A stretch of 64,000 nucleotides of DNA from assembly GCA_902517535.1 (NCBI GenBank), contig CABYCK010000004.1:1-64000 (forward strand), in the 5' to 3' direction. Below are positions 29,356 through 42,689 of the stretch, piece after piece. The notes below the pieces were generated by a model. The model was not told the DNA's origin. It worked only from the letters and a program-made list of their open reading frames with translations, and made no database searches. Position numbers and translations under genes: made by a program. Source of the stretch: an uncultured Pelagibacteraceae bacterium (GTDB taxonomy: Bacteria; Pseudomonadota; Alphaproteobacteria; Pelagibacterales; Pelagibacteraceae). Position 1 is the stretch's first letter. Each line of letters begins with the position of its first letter.

Positions 29356-30303
29356 ATGAAAAATATCTATTCAAATATATTTTCTTTCAACAAAAAAACA
29401 CTGGACAAATCTATTGCCAATTTGAAAAAGGGAAATGTAATCGCCTTGCCTACTGAAACTGTTTATGGATTAGGTGGAAATGCTTATTCAAAGAAAGCCA
29501 TACAAAAAATATTTAATCTTAAAAAAAGACCAAAAAAAAATCCATTAATTGTACATTATTTTAATTACAAAGATGCTGGTAAAGACGTGATCTTCAATAA
29601 AGACTTTTACAAATTGTATAAAAGATTCTGTCCTGGGCCCATTACTTTTGTCCTTAGAAAAAAAGGTAAATCTAAAATTCAATCTTCAGCTACTGCAAAG
29701 TTGAATACTGTTGCAATAAGATTTCCAAGCCACAAAACTACCAGAACAGTTCTTAAAAAACTTAATTTTCCATTGGCTATGCCTAGTGCAAATTTATCTT
29801 CGGGAATAAGCCCAGTTAATGCTCTAGATGTTTCAGATGAATTTAAAAAAAAAATTAAGATTATTGTTAATAGCGGAAATTCAAAAATTGGAATTGAGTC
29901 AACAGTGGTTAGCTTAGTTGGAAAACCAAAAATTTTAAGACCTGGAATAATTGGAGCTAAAACCATTAAAAAATTTATAAAAATTAGTATTATTAAAAAA
30001 AATTCAAAAATTAGTTCACCTGGCATGCTAAAAAAACATTACTCACCAGGAATTCCAGTATTATTAAATCAAAAAAGAGCGGATAATAATTGCGCTCTAA
30101 TTACATTTGGAAAAAAATATAAAGATAGGACAAATTGTTTCAATCTGAGTAAAAAATCAGACTTGAAAGAAGCTGCATCTAATTTATACAAAACCTTCAG
30201 AAAAATTAAAAAAAAAGGATTTAAAAAAATTTACGTTGTAAAAATACCAAAGCTAGGGGTGGGTATAGCAATAAATGATCGATTAAAAAGAGCTGCAAAT
30301 TAA
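29356..30303 (+). CDS. L-threonylcarbamoyladenylate synthase (Sua5/YwlC)
   Basis: GNVIALPTETVYGLGGNAYSKKAIQKIFNLKKRPKKNPLIVH; C-terminal Sua5 domain with SSPGMLKKHYSPGIPV. Confidence 0.92.
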   Translation: MKNIYSNIFSFNKKTLDKSIANLKKGNVIALPTETVYGLGGNAYSKKAIQKIFNLKKRPKKNPLIVHYFNYKDAGKDVIFNKDFYKLYKRFCPGPITFVLRKKGKSKIQSSATAKLNTVAIRFPSHKTTRTVLKKLNFPLAMPSANLSSGISPVNALDVSDEFKKKIKIIVNSGNSKIGIESTVVSLVGKPKILRPGIIGAKTIKKFIKISIIKKNSKISSPGMLKKHYSPGIPVLLNQKRADNNCALITFGKKYKDRTNCFNLSKKSDLKEAASNLYKTFRKIKKKGFKKIYVVKIPKLGVGIAINDRLKRAAN

Positions 30304-31038
30304 ATGTTTATTCAAATTAAAAATCTTTCTAAACTATTTAAAAAAAATTTGGCAGTTGATAAAATTAATTTTCACATCGAGAAAAATAAAACTGTAGGCT
30401 TGTTGGGGCCAAACGGTTGTGGAAAAACTACCTCCATCGGTATGATGCTTGGTCTAATTGAACCTTCTGAAGGTGAAATAATTATAGATAATAAAAATTT
30501 AGACTCTTTTAAAAGAGATGAAATATTGACTAGAATAAATTTTTGCTCTCCATACATTGAGCTACCAAAAAAACTAACGGTAAAACAAAATTTAGAAGTG
30601 TATGGAAGATTGTACGGAGTTAAAAATTTGAGTGAACGAATATTAGAAATATCAGAGGATTTAGACATTAAAAATTTTTTTAAAAGAAAAACAGGTGAGT
30701 TATCCTCAGGACAAAAAAATAGAGTATCATTAGCTAAATCATTAATTAATAAACCAGAAATTTTGCTTTTAGATGAACCAACTGCAAGTCTAGATCCCGA
30801 TATTGGTGACTTTGTAAGAAGTTATATTCAAGAATATAGATCAAAAAATCAAGTCACAATTCTTCTTGCTTCGCACAATATGAATGAGGTTGAAAGGCTA
30901 TGTGATAGTATAATAATGATGAAGAAAGGTAAAATTATAGATAGAGGAACTTGTAAAGAAATTATAAAAAAACATGGAAGGAATAATCTTGAAGAAACAT
31001 TTCTCAAACTAGCCAGGAGCCAAGATGAACTTCAGTAA
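30304..31038 (+). CDS. ABC transporter ATP-binding protein
   Basis: Walker A GPNGCGKTT, signature LSSGQKNRVSLAKSL, Walker B ILLLDEPTASLDPD. Confidence 0.93.
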   Translation: MFIQIKNLSKLFKKNLAVDKINFHIEKNKTVGLLGPNGCGKTTSIGMMLGLIEPSEGEIIIDNKNLDSFKRDEILTRINFCSPYIELPKKLTVKQNLEVYGRLYGVKNLSERILEISEDLDIKNFFKRKTGELSSGQKNRVSLAKSLINKPEILLLDEPTASLDPDIGDFVRSYIQEYRSKNQVTILLASHNMNEVERLCDSIIMMKKGKIIDRGTCKEIIKKHGRNNLEETFLKLARSQDELQ

Positions 31039-31816
31039 AATATACGCTTTAGGACTTAGACATATTTATTTAATAAGCAACTCTTTACCAAGAATTATAG
31101 ATTTAATTTACTGGCCAACTGTACAGATTTTTCTTTGGGGTTTTATATCTAAATTTTTTACTTTAAGTTCAGATTATTATAGCAACACAGTGGGCATTAT
31201 TTTAACCGCTGCAATCTTATATGACTTCCTATTTAGAATTAGTATAAGTTTTAATATGATGTTTTTAGAAGAAATCTGGAGCAGAAATTTTACAAATTTG
31301 TTTATAGCTCCAATTAGAATAAGTGAGATAATTACTTCCCTTACATTAACAGCGATTTTAAGAGCACTTATTGGTTTAGTGCCTGCTGCAATTTTAGCAA
31401 TACCCCTTTTTGGTGTTTCAGTTTTTAAACTTGGTTTGCCGCTATTATTCTTATTATTACCGTTATATCTTTTTGGCGTTACTTTAGGACTTTTGGTAAC
31501 ATCAGGGTTATTAAGATTTGGACCTTCATTCGAGAACATTGCATGGGCAAGTTTATTTTTTTTAGCTCCTTTGGGCTGCATATATTACCCCATTGAAATT
31601 TTACCCTATTCTCTACAAATAATAGCAAAAGGTCTTCCTTTGGTTCATATATTCGAAGAAATGAGAAATATTTTATTAAATAATACTGTTAATTATTTAG
31701 ACATAATTAAATCAATATCTATATCTATAGTTTATTTTATTTTAGGTGTTATAATTTTTTATTCTTCTTATTTAGGGGCGAAGCAGAGAGGAACATTAAT
31801 AAACATGGGTGAATAA
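31025..31816 (+). CDS. ABC-2 type transporter permease
   Basis: Overlaps the ATPase gene; six-TM ABC-2 profile. Confidence 0.85.
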   Translation: MNFSKIYALGLRHIYLISNSLPRIIDLIYWPTVQIFLWGFISKFFTLSSDYYSNTVGIILTAAILYDFLFRISISFNMMFLEEIWSRNFTNLFIAPIRISEIITSLTLTAILRALIGLVPAAILAIPLFGVSVFKLGLPLLFLLLPLYLFGVTLGLLVTSGLLRFGPSFENIAWASLFFLAPLGCIYYPIEILPYSLQIIAKGLPLVHIFEEMRNILLNNTVNYLDIIKSISISIVYFILGVIIFYSSYLGAKQRGTLINMGE

Positions 31817-31822
31817 TATAAA

Positions 31823-32530
31823 ATGAATGAAAGAATCAAAGATATAAAAAAACTTGAGACATCTCCGAAAATAATAAAGAATTTATACAATAAAGAGGAA
31901 ATTGAGGAATTTTTAAAATTATATAAAGATCTTCCAACCACTGTTCATAACAAAAAACAAAATGTCATCAAAAAAAGATGGCTACAAGGCTATAATGAAA
32001 AATTAGAGAAATTATTCTGTGAAAGGCTTAAAAAAGAAATTGGAGATTTTAAAATGGATAATCTTCAAGATGATAACGGAAAAGATATTTTTGGACTTAT
32101 ACAAGAAAGCCATGCGCCTATTGGATTACACGTAGATGCCGGCTTTGAATTAAAAAATCAAATTTACAAACAAAGTCTAATTCCTCTCTCCTCTGTTGGT
32201 AGCACTGTAATTTTTAAAAACAGGTTCTATGAAGGTTCAACTAGTTTTACTCAAGACCCTGAAGAATTGAAAAAAAAAAATTTAGGTTATGGACAAAATA
32301 AAAGATCATCTGAGCATTTAACCTTATATGGCGATAAACCTTTTGATAAAGAAATACACGCAAAATATTTAAAACATGAAAATATAAATAATTTAAAAGG
32401 TTTAGAAGTAGAGCTGATTTATGAGTGGGAAGTTGGTTCAATGTTGATTTTTGATAGAACTCATTTACATTGCTCTTCATCAGTTATTGAAGGTAAGAAA
32501 ATAGGAATCGCCACCTTTACTAAGAAATAA
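31823..32530 (+). CDS. Putative 2-oxoglutarate/Fe(II)-dependent oxygenase-like protein
   Basis: LHVDAGF (HxD) plus distal SMLIFDRTHLHCSSSVIEGKKIGIATF; cupin-like spacing but no firm family match by eye. Confidence 0.45.
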   Translation: MNERIKDIKKLETSPKIIKNLYNKEEIEEFLKLYKDLPTTVHNKKQNVIKKRWLQGYNEKLEKLFCERLKKEIGDFKMDNLQDDNGKDIFGLIQESHAPIGLHVDAGFELKNQIYKQSLIPLSSVGSTVIFKNRFYEGSTSFTQDPEELKKKNLGYGQNKRSSEHLTLYGDKPFDKEIHAKYLKHENINNLKGLEVELIYEWEVGSMLIFDRTHLHCSSSVIEGKKIGIATFTKK

Positions 32531-32536
32531 TTTATA

Positions 32537-33343
32537 ATGGCAATTTACGATTGTTTTCAATATTTTAATGAAGATCATATAGCAGATCTAAGATTTAATA
32601 TTTTAAATAAATATGTAGACAAATTTATAATAGTAGAGTCTACGGTTAATCATCAAGGTAATCCAAAAAAATTACATTTTGATATTAGTAAATATAAAAA
32701 ATTTAAAAATAAAATAAATTATATCATTGTAGATGACACTCCAGAAAATATAAAAAAGCCCCACAGAGGAGGAGAGTCCCTGGTAGAGCAGCACCAAAGA
32801 AATTCTATAATGAAAGGGCTAAATAAAGCTAACGATAATGATTTAATTATTTTGTCTGATGTTGATGAAATTCCGGATTTAACTAAACTCAATCTATATG
32901 ATAAAAGCAAATACGCAGTTTTTTCTCAAAAAATGTTTATGTACAAACTAAATCTTCTAAACTTAGAAGAAAATAATTGGCATGGATCAAAAATTTGTTT
33001 AAAAAAAAATTTTAAGTCTCCACAATGGCTAAGGGATCTAAAATTTAAAAATTACCCTTTTTGGAGAATTGACAAAGTTAGAAATTTACAAATTATTGAA
33101 AATGGTGGTTGGCATTTTGCATATCTTCAGACTCCAGAAAATATCTCAAAAAAGATCAAATCATTTGCTCATGGTGAATTTAATAAAGATGATATTTCAA
33201 ATAAAGAAAGTATAAAATTGAAAATTGAGAAAGAACAAGATATTTTTGGTAGAGGATTTAAGCTTCAAAAAATTGATTTAGATGAAAAATTCCCTGAATA
33301 TATATATAAAAATAAAGATAATTTTAAAGACTGGATAGTTTAA
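32537..33343 (+). CDS. Glycosyltransferase family 17-like (beta-1,4-N-acetylglucosaminyltransferase fold)
   Basis: YDCFQYFNEDHIADLRFNILNKYVDKFIIVESTVNHQGNPKKLHF, DLIILSDVDEIPDL, NGGWHFAYL. Confidence 0.82.
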   Translation: MAIYDCFQYFNEDHIADLRFNILNKYVDKFIIVESTVNHQGNPKKLHFDISKYKKFKNKINYIIVDDTPENIKKPHRGGESLVEQHQRNSIMKGLNKANDNDLIILSDVDEIPDLTKLNLYDKSKYAVFSQKMFMYKLNLLNLEENNWHGSKICLKKNFKSPQWLRDLKFKNYPFWRIDKVRNLQIIENGGWHFAYLQTPENISKKIKSFAHGEFNKDDISNKESIKLKIEKEQDIFGRGFKLQKIDLDEKFPEYIYKNKDNFKDWIV

Positions 33344-33361
33344 AAATATTTGCTCTAAATA

Positions 33362-34174
33362 ATGAAAAACCTTGTATTAAGCGCTGCATGTGGTCTAGAA
33401 CCCTCTCAAATAAATTTCTTTTTAAAAAGTCTAAGGAAATTTTACAATGAAGATGTATTTTTTTTAGTTGGTAAAAAAGACTATAAAACTAAACAACTTC
33501 TTGGAAACTTTAAATGTAATTTTCTTGAGGTCAATGTTCACAAATTTGATATACAATTAAAAAGGTATTCCTTTTTTTTAAAGATTTTAAAAGAAAAAAA
33601 ATATAAAAATATTTTATTTTGTGACTCAAGAGATATTTATTTTCAATCAAATCCTTTTGATTATAATTTTAAAGGATCAATAAACTTTTTTCTGGAAGAT
33701 AAAAAGATTAAAGATTGTCCCTTCAATACTCATTGGATGGTTAAAACGTATGGACAATCAACTTTTTTAGATCTTTCCGAAAAAACGATTTCTTGCGGCG
33801 GGACTATTCTTGCTAATCACGAAAGTATGGAAAAATTTTTAACATTAATGATCAGTGAATTATCAAAACATAAATATAAAAAAAGATTAAAATATCTATT
33901 AACATTTAGACGAGATAAAGGAGCAAGGGGCTCAGATCAATCTCATGGAAATTTTATCGCACATAATAATTTAATATCTGACACTTCTTTTTATAGTAAT
34001 GAGAGTGGTCCTATTGCTACGGTATTTCATTTAAAAAAAATAATTTTCAACGAAAAAAATGAACTGGTAAATGTAAATAGTGAGCCTTACTCTGTAGTTC
34101 ATCAATATGATAAAAGATGGGATAAGTTTCAAGACAATGTTTTAGCTATTAAAAAAAAATTCGAGGTAGAGTAA
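33362..34174 (+). CDS. Putative glycosyltransferase (nucleotide-sugar transferase-like)
   Basis: KNILFCDSRDIYFQSNPFD (DxD-like), CGGTILANHESMEKFL, GSDQSHGNFIAHN, VHQYDKRWD; follows the GT17 gene. Confidence 0.6.
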   Translation: MKNLVLSAACGLEPSQINFFLKSLRKFYNEDVFFLVGKKDYKTKQLLGNFKCNFLEVNVHKFDIQLKRYSFFLKILKEKKYKNILFCDSRDIYFQSNPFDYNFKGSINFFLEDKKIKDCPFNTHWMVKTYGQSTFLDLSEKTISCGGTILANHESMEKFLTLMISELSKHKYKKRLKYLLTFRRDKGARGSDQSHGNFIAHNNLISDTSFYSNESGPIATVFHLKKIIFNEKNELVNVNSEPYSVVHQYDKRWDKFQDNVLAIKKKFEVE

Positions 34175-34189
34175 TATACGTTAATTTTT

Positions 34190-34266
34190 TGGTGCGCCCG
34201 GAAGGATTTGAACCCTCAACCTCCTGATCCGAAGTCAGGCGCTCTATCCAGTTGAGCTACGAACGC
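34190..34266 (-). tRNA. tRNA-Arg(TCG)
   Basis: Reverse strand GCGTTCGTAGCTCAACTGGATAGAGCGCCTGA-CTTCGGA-TCAGGAGGTTGAGGGTTCAAATCCTTCCGGGCGCACCA; acceptor with two G-U pairs, CCA encoded. Confidence 0.95.
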
Positions 34267-34291
34267 ATTTGACTATAATCTAAATTAAATA

Positions 34292-35272
34292 ATGAATAAC
34301 ACAATGAAATTATTAGTTGAAAAAGAAGATGATGGAAAAAGACTCGATATTTGCTTATCAAAAAGAATAAATCAATTTACTAGATCAAATATTAAAAAGA
34401 TAATTGAGTCGAATAATGTCAAAATCAATAAAAAAATTACTAATTTTTCTTCGAAGAAAGTTAAATTAAATGATGAAATAGAAATAAACTTTGAAAACAA
34501 AGACAATCACTCCTTATTACCCAGTAAAATTAAATTGGATGTTCAATACGAAGATGGTGATATTTTAATAGTAAATAAACCAAAAGGAATGGTTGTTCAT
34601 CCCGGTGCAGGAAACAATAAGAATACATTAGCTAACGCGCTTGTATACAAATATAAAAAAAAATTATCAAATATAAATGGTAATTTAAGGCCGGGTATAG
34701 TCCACAGAATAGATAAAGAAACTAGTGGTTTGTTGGTTGTAGCTAAAAATAATTTTTCACACGCAACCCTTGGAAAGCAATTCAGCGATCATTCTATTAA
34801 AAGAAAATATTTATGCTTGGTTTGGGGAGTAATAAGACCTTTGAAAGGTAGTATAAAAACTTTAATTTGTAGAAACAAAAAAAATAGACAATTAATGACG
34901 GTTAGTGAATTAAATGGAAAAACAGCAATTACAAATTATGAAACTATAAAAGTTTTTAATATAAAAGATGTTCCTAGAATTAGTTTAGTAGAATGCAAGT
35001 TAGAAACTGGAAGAACACATCAAATTAGAGTGCATATGAAGTACAAAGGCGCTGCTCTATTGGGTGATCAACAATATGGAAAGAAAAATTTAAAATTTAA
35101 AAAAATTAATGAAGATTTTGATAAACAGCTCAATTGTCTTAATGGTCAAGCTTTGCATGCAAAAAGTATTGGTTTTATGCATCCTACTAAAAACAAATGG
35201 GTAAATTTTGATTCTAGTTTACCCAACGATTTCAAAAAATTGCTCGAAATACTTAAAAAACTTGATAGTTGA
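34292..35272 (+). CDS. rluD: 23S rRNA pseudouridine synthase RluD-like
   Basis: S4 domain N-terminus; GIVHRIDKETSGLLVVAKN; LETGRTHQIRVHMKY. Confidence 0.9.
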   Translation: MNNTMKLLVEKEDDGKRLDICLSKRINQFTRSNIKKIIESNNVKINKKITNFSSKKVKLNDEIEINFENKDNHSLLPSKIKLDVQYEDGDILIVNKPKGMVVHPGAGNNKNTLANALVYKYKKKLSNINGNLRPGIVHRIDKETSGLLVVAKNNFSHATLGKQFSDHSIKRKYLCLVWGVIRPLKGSIKTLICRNKKNRQLMTVSELNGKTAITNYETIKVFNIKDVPRISLVECKLETGRTHQIRVHMKYKGAALLGDQQYGKKNLKFKKINEDFDKQLNCLNGQALHAKSIGFMHPTKNKWVNFDSSLPNDFKKLLEILKKLDS

Positions 35273-35302
35273 AAAATTAAATTTGATGTATAATTATAAA
35301 TT

Positions 35303-38300
<2,998 letters not shown>

Positions 38301-38301
38301 G

Positions 38302-39633
38302 TTATTTGATCGATTTTTTAATCATTTTTATACATTCTAGAATTAATCTTTTATCATGTGACTCACCCATTATTCTTATTTTTGACTCAGTTCCAGATTT
38401 TCTTATTAATAGCCGACCGGCATTACCCATAAGTGCTTTTGCCATTTTGATTGCTATTCTACACTTAAATCTATCAATAATATTCTTATCTTTAACAGTT
38501 ATATTTTCTAAAATTTGAGGCAAAGGTTTAAAAACATTTAACAATTTACTAGCTTTTTTTCTTTTTCTCAAAGAAAATAAAACCTCTAATGCAACCATTA
38601 ATCCATCACCAGTTGTTGCAAATTTTCCAAGAATTACATGTCCTGATTGTTCTCCTCCTAAATTAAAATTTAATTTTTTCATCAACTCCTTGACATATCT
38701 GTCTCCTACTTTTGATCTATAAAATTTAATCTTTTCATTTCTTAAAAAATTTTCTAAACCATAATTTGACATTAAAGTTCCCACTACTCCACCCCTTAAT
38801 ATTCTTTTAGATTTCCATCTTCTTGCAAGCATAGCAATTATTTGGTCTCCATCAATTATCTTACCTTTTTCATCGCACATAATAATTCTGTCAGCATCTC
38901 CATCAAATGATATTCCTACTTGAGCTTTATTTTTTTTTACTGCTGAACACATCCTAGTTGGAGAAGTAGATCCACATTTATCATTTATGTTTAGGCCATT
39001 AGGTTTTATGCCGATAGATATTACTTTTGCTCCAAGATCTTTTAGTAATTTTGGAGCTGCTTTATACCCTGCTCCATTAGCACAATCTAAAACTATTTTT
39101 GTACCTCTTAAATTAAAATTTTTAGGAAAATTTTTTCTTAAAATTTTAATATATTTATCATTTCCGTCTTCTAATCGTTTTACCCTGCCCAAAAATTTGG
39201 GATTTGTTAATTGCTTTGTATTTTTTGCGTCAATAAGTTTTTCAATTTTCTTTTCTATTTGATTGGATAATTTCATACCGTCTGGTCCAAATAATTTAAG
39301 ACCGTTATCATGATAAGGATTATGAGACGCTGTAATCATAATTCCCATGTTAGCCTTCATAGATTTTGTTAGCATCGCGAGTCCATTGGTTGGCAAAGGT
39401 CCTAATGTAAAAACATGCATGCCTCCAGAAACTAAGCCCGATACCAGCGCCGGCTCCAAAGTATATCCTGATAATCTTGTATCTTTAGCTATAATAGCAA
39501 CTTGTTTAGATTTTTTTTGATTCTTAAAATATGTTCCTGATGCCAAACCAAATTTAAAAAATTTTTCACCAGTTATATTACCTTGATTGACAGTCCCTCG
39601 TATACCATCAGTTCCAAAATATTTATTTTTCAT
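38302..39633 (-). CDS. glmM: Phosphoglucosamine mutase
   Basis: KYFGTDGIRG, MITASHNPYHDNGLKLFGPDG, SFDGDADRI, IRKSGTESKIRIM. Confidence 0.96.
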   Translation of the reverse strand: MKNKYFGTDGIRGTVNQGNITGEKFFKFGLASGTYFKNQKKSKQVAIIAKDTRLSGYTLEPALVSGLVSGGMHVFTLGPLPTNGLAMLTKSMKANMGIMITASHNPYHDNGLKLFGPDGMKLSNQIEKKIEKLIDAKNTKQLTNPKFLGRVKRLEDGNDKYIKILRKNFPKNFNLRGTKIVLDCANGAGYKAAPKLLKDLGAKVISIGIKPNGLNINDKCGSTSPTRMCSAVKKNKAQVGISFDGDADRIIMCDEKGKIIDGDQIIAMLARRWKSKRILRGGVVGTLMSNYGLENFLRNEKIKFYRSKVGDRYVKELMKKLNFNLGGEQSGHVILGKFATTGDGLMVALEVLFSLRKRKKASKLLNVFKPLPQILENITVKDKNIIDRFKCRIAIKMAKALMGNAGRLLIRKSGTESKIRIMGESHDKRLILECIKMIKKSIK

Positions 39634-40700
39634 TAATTTTTAAAATTTGATAAGATTTTTCTAAATACTAATATGCCTTGTTTAACTTCATTAACATTGT
39701 GCACTCTAAAAACTTGAACTCCTTGAGATAGCAAAAACAAAACAGATGCTATTGTGCCTCCCACCCTTTCTTTGCTATCATTCTTTCCAGATATTTGACT
39801 AATAAATCTTTTTCTAGAAGTTCCAATCAATATAGGAAGTCCAAGACTATGAAACAAAGATATTCTAGAAATTAAAGTCAAATTATGTTTCAAATTTTTA
39901 CCAAAACCAATACCAGGATCTAGAATTATTTGTTTATTATCGATTTTTTGTATTCCTTTTTCAAAAAAATCGTAAATATCTAATAAAACATTTTGATATT
40001 TAGGTTTTTTTTGCATTGTATTTGGTGTGCCTTGCATGTGATGAAGGACTTTTGGAATATTATATCTTTTTAACTTTGATAAAGTTTGGTTTTCATATTT
40101 AAAGCCTGACACATCGTTTATTAAATCTGCTCTGCATTTAATAGCTTTGATCATTACTTCTGATTTTCTTGTGTCTATAGACAAACATGTGTTTTTATAT
40201 TTTTTTTTAAAATTTTTCAAAGTTTTTGCAACTCTTTTCCATTCAACGTTTGGTAAAATTGTTTTAGATCCAGGTCTAGTTGACTCTCCGCCAATATCAA
40301 TAATATTTGCTCCAGCTTTAATCATATTTAAAATATGATTTTGAGCTTTCTTCTGGCTATTAAATGTTCCTCCATCTGAAAAACTATCTGGGGTTAAATT
40401 GAGAATTCCCATTATTGATGGCTCTAAAAAATTTACATTATTTAAAAAATTCTTTCTTTTAAGAACTATTTTTTTTAGATCTTGCTTAATTTTTTTTTTA
40501 AGTAATTTATTTAAAGTATTGATCTTTTTAACACTAATAGTCTTTGATGTGATCTTATTATTTTTTCTTTTGATAATTTCAATTTTATCAAAGGCAATAT
40601 TTTGACCACCGCACAAAGGCAACGCAAATTTTTTTTTGATAAGAGACTTAGCATAAGCTCCGTGATAAAAATTACACGCTCTTGTGTAATATTTTGTCAT
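39633..40700 (-). CDS. folP: Dihydropteroate synthase
   Basis: IMGILNLTPDSFSDGG, IDIGGESTRPGS, ILDPGIGFGKNLKHN. Confidence 0.94.
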   Translation of the reverse strand: MTKYYTRACNFYHGAYAKSLIKKKFALPLCGGQNIAFDKIEIIKRKNNKITSKTISVKKINTLNKLLKKKIKQDLKKIVLKRKNFLNNVNFLEPSIMGILNLTPDSFSDGGTFNSQKKAQNHILNMIKAGANIIDIGGESTRPGSKTILPNVEWKRVAKTLKNFKKKYKNTCLSIDTRKSEVMIKAIKCRADLINDVSGFKYENQTLSKLKRYNIPKVLHHMQGTPNTMQKKPKYQNVLLDIYDFFEKGIQKIDNKQIILDPGIGFGKNLKHNLTLISRISLFHSLGLPILIGTSRKRFISQISGKNDSKERVGGTIASVLFLLSQGVQVFRVHNVNEVKQGILVFRKILSNFKN

Positions 40701-40706
40701 GGATAT

Positions 40707-42602
40707 TTAAATTGCTGGCTTTGGCTTTAACCCTAGTGAACCAAGAGCTGAAGAAGTTTTGCCATCATCTTCGTCCTCTTCTTTAAAAGATTTTGAAGGC
40801 TTGATATTTTTCAAAATTAGGTCCCTTATCTCATCTCCAGACAAGGTTTCGTAAATTAAAAGAGCTTTGGCTATTTTGTGAAGATCGTCAATTTTTTCTG
40901 TAAGAATTTTTCTTGCTCTTTCATAACCTTTGTCTACTATCTTTTTAACTTCCTCATCAACTTTTTTTGCAGTATCTTCTGACATATTTTGCTGCTTTGT
41001 AACTGATCTTCCCAAAAATACTTCTTCCTCATTTTCTCCATAAGCTATAGTACCAAGTTCTTTACTCATTCCATATTTGGTTACCATATTTTTTGCCATC
41101 TTCGTAACCATGTCTATATCAGAGGAAGCTCCAGAAGTTACTTTATCATGTCCAAAAATTATTTCTTCAGCGATTCTTCCTCCCATAGCCACAGCAATAT
41201 CTGAGTGCATTTTTTCTCTTGTTACGGATAGTTGATCTCTCTCAGGCAATCTCATAACCATACCCAAGGCTCTACCTCTAGGAATAATAGTTGCTTTATG
41301 AATTGGGTCTGATGCCTTTTCATTTAATGCAACAATTGCATGTCCGCCCTCGTGGTAAGCGGTTAATTTTTTCTCGTCTTCCGACATAACCATGGATCTT
41401 CTTTCTGCTCCCATCATCACTTTGTCTTTAGCTTCTTCAACGTCAGACATGGTCACAACTCTTTTGTTTTTTCTTGCGGCTAATAAAGCTGACTCATTAA
41501 TTAAATTAGCTAGATCTGCCCCAGAAAAACCTGGAGTTCCTCGAGCTATAGTTCTTAATTTTACATCTGGTCCGGTACTTATTTTTTTGACATGTACTTT
41601 TAAAATAGCCTCTCTTCCAATTATATCTGGATTACCTACAACAACTTGTCTATCAAATCTTCCCGGTCTCAATAGCGCAGGATCTAAAACATCAGGTCTA
41701 TTTGTTGCGGCTATTAAAATTATACCTTCGTTTGTATCAAATCCGTCCATTTCAACTAAAAGCTGGTTAAGTGTTTGCTCTCTCTCATCATTTCCACCGC
41801 CTAGTCCAGCTCCCCTGCTCCTGCCGACAGCATCAATTTCGTCTATAAATATAATACAAGGAGAATGTTTTTTTCCTTGCTCAAACATGTCTCTTACTCT
41901 GGAAGCTCCCACTCCAACAAACATTTCTACAAAGTCTGAACCTGAGATAGAAAAAAAAGGTACATTAGCTTCGCCTGCAATAGCTTTTGCTAGTAAAGTT
42001 TTTCCTGTTCCTGGAGGGCCAATCAACAGTGCACCTTTTGGGATTTTACCTCCAAGTCTACTAAACTTCTTTGGGTCTTTTAAAAACTCGACTATTTCTT
42101 CGACTTCTTCTTTAGCTTCCTCTACTCCAGCTACATCATTGAAGGTAACTTTGCCTTGGGCTTCATTTAATAATTTAGCTTTAGATCTTCCAAAACCCAT
42201 TGCTCCACCTTTTCCTCCTTGCATCTGACGCATAAAAAATATCCACACACCAATCAGCAAAAGCATAGGAAACCAAGATAGTAAAATACCTAAAAGAGAT
42301 GGCATCTTATCTTCTAGGGGTGTTGCGATTATGCTTACATTGTTAGAAGAAAGTTTTTCAACTAATTCAGGATAATTAGGAGAATATGTTGAGAAATTAT
42401 TACCGTCTGCCAAGACTCCAGATATGTTATTTCCTTGTATTCGAACTTCAACAACTCGTCCTGACTCTACCTCTTCAAGGAATTTAGAAAATGATAAGTT
42501 GTTTTTTTCAGAATTAATCTTATTAGGGTCTTGAAACATGTTAAATAGGCCCACTGAAAGTAATACTATGATAGCCCACATTGCTAAGTTTTTTAAATTC
42601 AT
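40707..42602 (-). CDS. ftsH: ATP-dependent zinc metalloprotease FtsH
   Basis: [46 protein letters not shown]; zinc motif HEGGH. Confidence 0.98.
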   Translation of the reverse strand: MNLKNLAMWAIIVLLSVGLFNMFQDPNKINSEKNNLSFSKFLEEVESGRVVEVRIQGNNISGVLADGNNFSTYSPNYPELVEKLSSNNVSIIATPLEDKMPSLLGILLSWFPMLLLIGVWIFFMRQMQGGKGGAMGFGRSKAKLLNEAQGKVTFNDVAGVEEAKEEVEEIVEFLKDPKKFSRLGGKIPKGALLIGPPGTGKTLLAKAIAGEANVPFFSISGSDFVEMFVGVGASRVRDMFEQGKKHSPCIIFIDEIDAVGRSRGAGLGGGNDEREQTLNQLLVEMDGFDTNEGIILIAATNRPDVLDPALLRPGRFDRQVVVGNPDIIGREAILKVHVKKISTGPDVKLRTIARGTPGFSGADLANLINESALLAARKNKRVVTMSDVEEAKDKVMMGAERRSMVMSEDEKKLTAYHEGGHAIVALNEKASDPIHKATIIPRGRALGMVMRLPERDQLSVTREKMHSDIAVAMGGRIAEEIIFGHDKVTSGASSDIDMVTKMAKNMVTKYGMSKELGTIAYGENEEEVFLGRSVTKQQNMSEDTAKKVDEEVKKIVDKGYERARKILTEKIDDLHKIAKALLIYETLSGDEIRDLILKNIKPSKSFKEEDEDDGKTSSALGSLGLKPKPAI

Positions 42603-42689
42603 AATTTCTACATAATCACTTTTTTATAATTAACAAGTTTATCTTAAAAAAAAATCTAGTTGTAAATAAGTCAAAATATAGCAAATTTG

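Noticed and set aside
41392-42228. 278-aa plus-strand ORF
   Set aside because: Fully antisense to the unmistakable ftsH; low-complexity Ser/Pro/Leu composition typical of reverse-complement coding.
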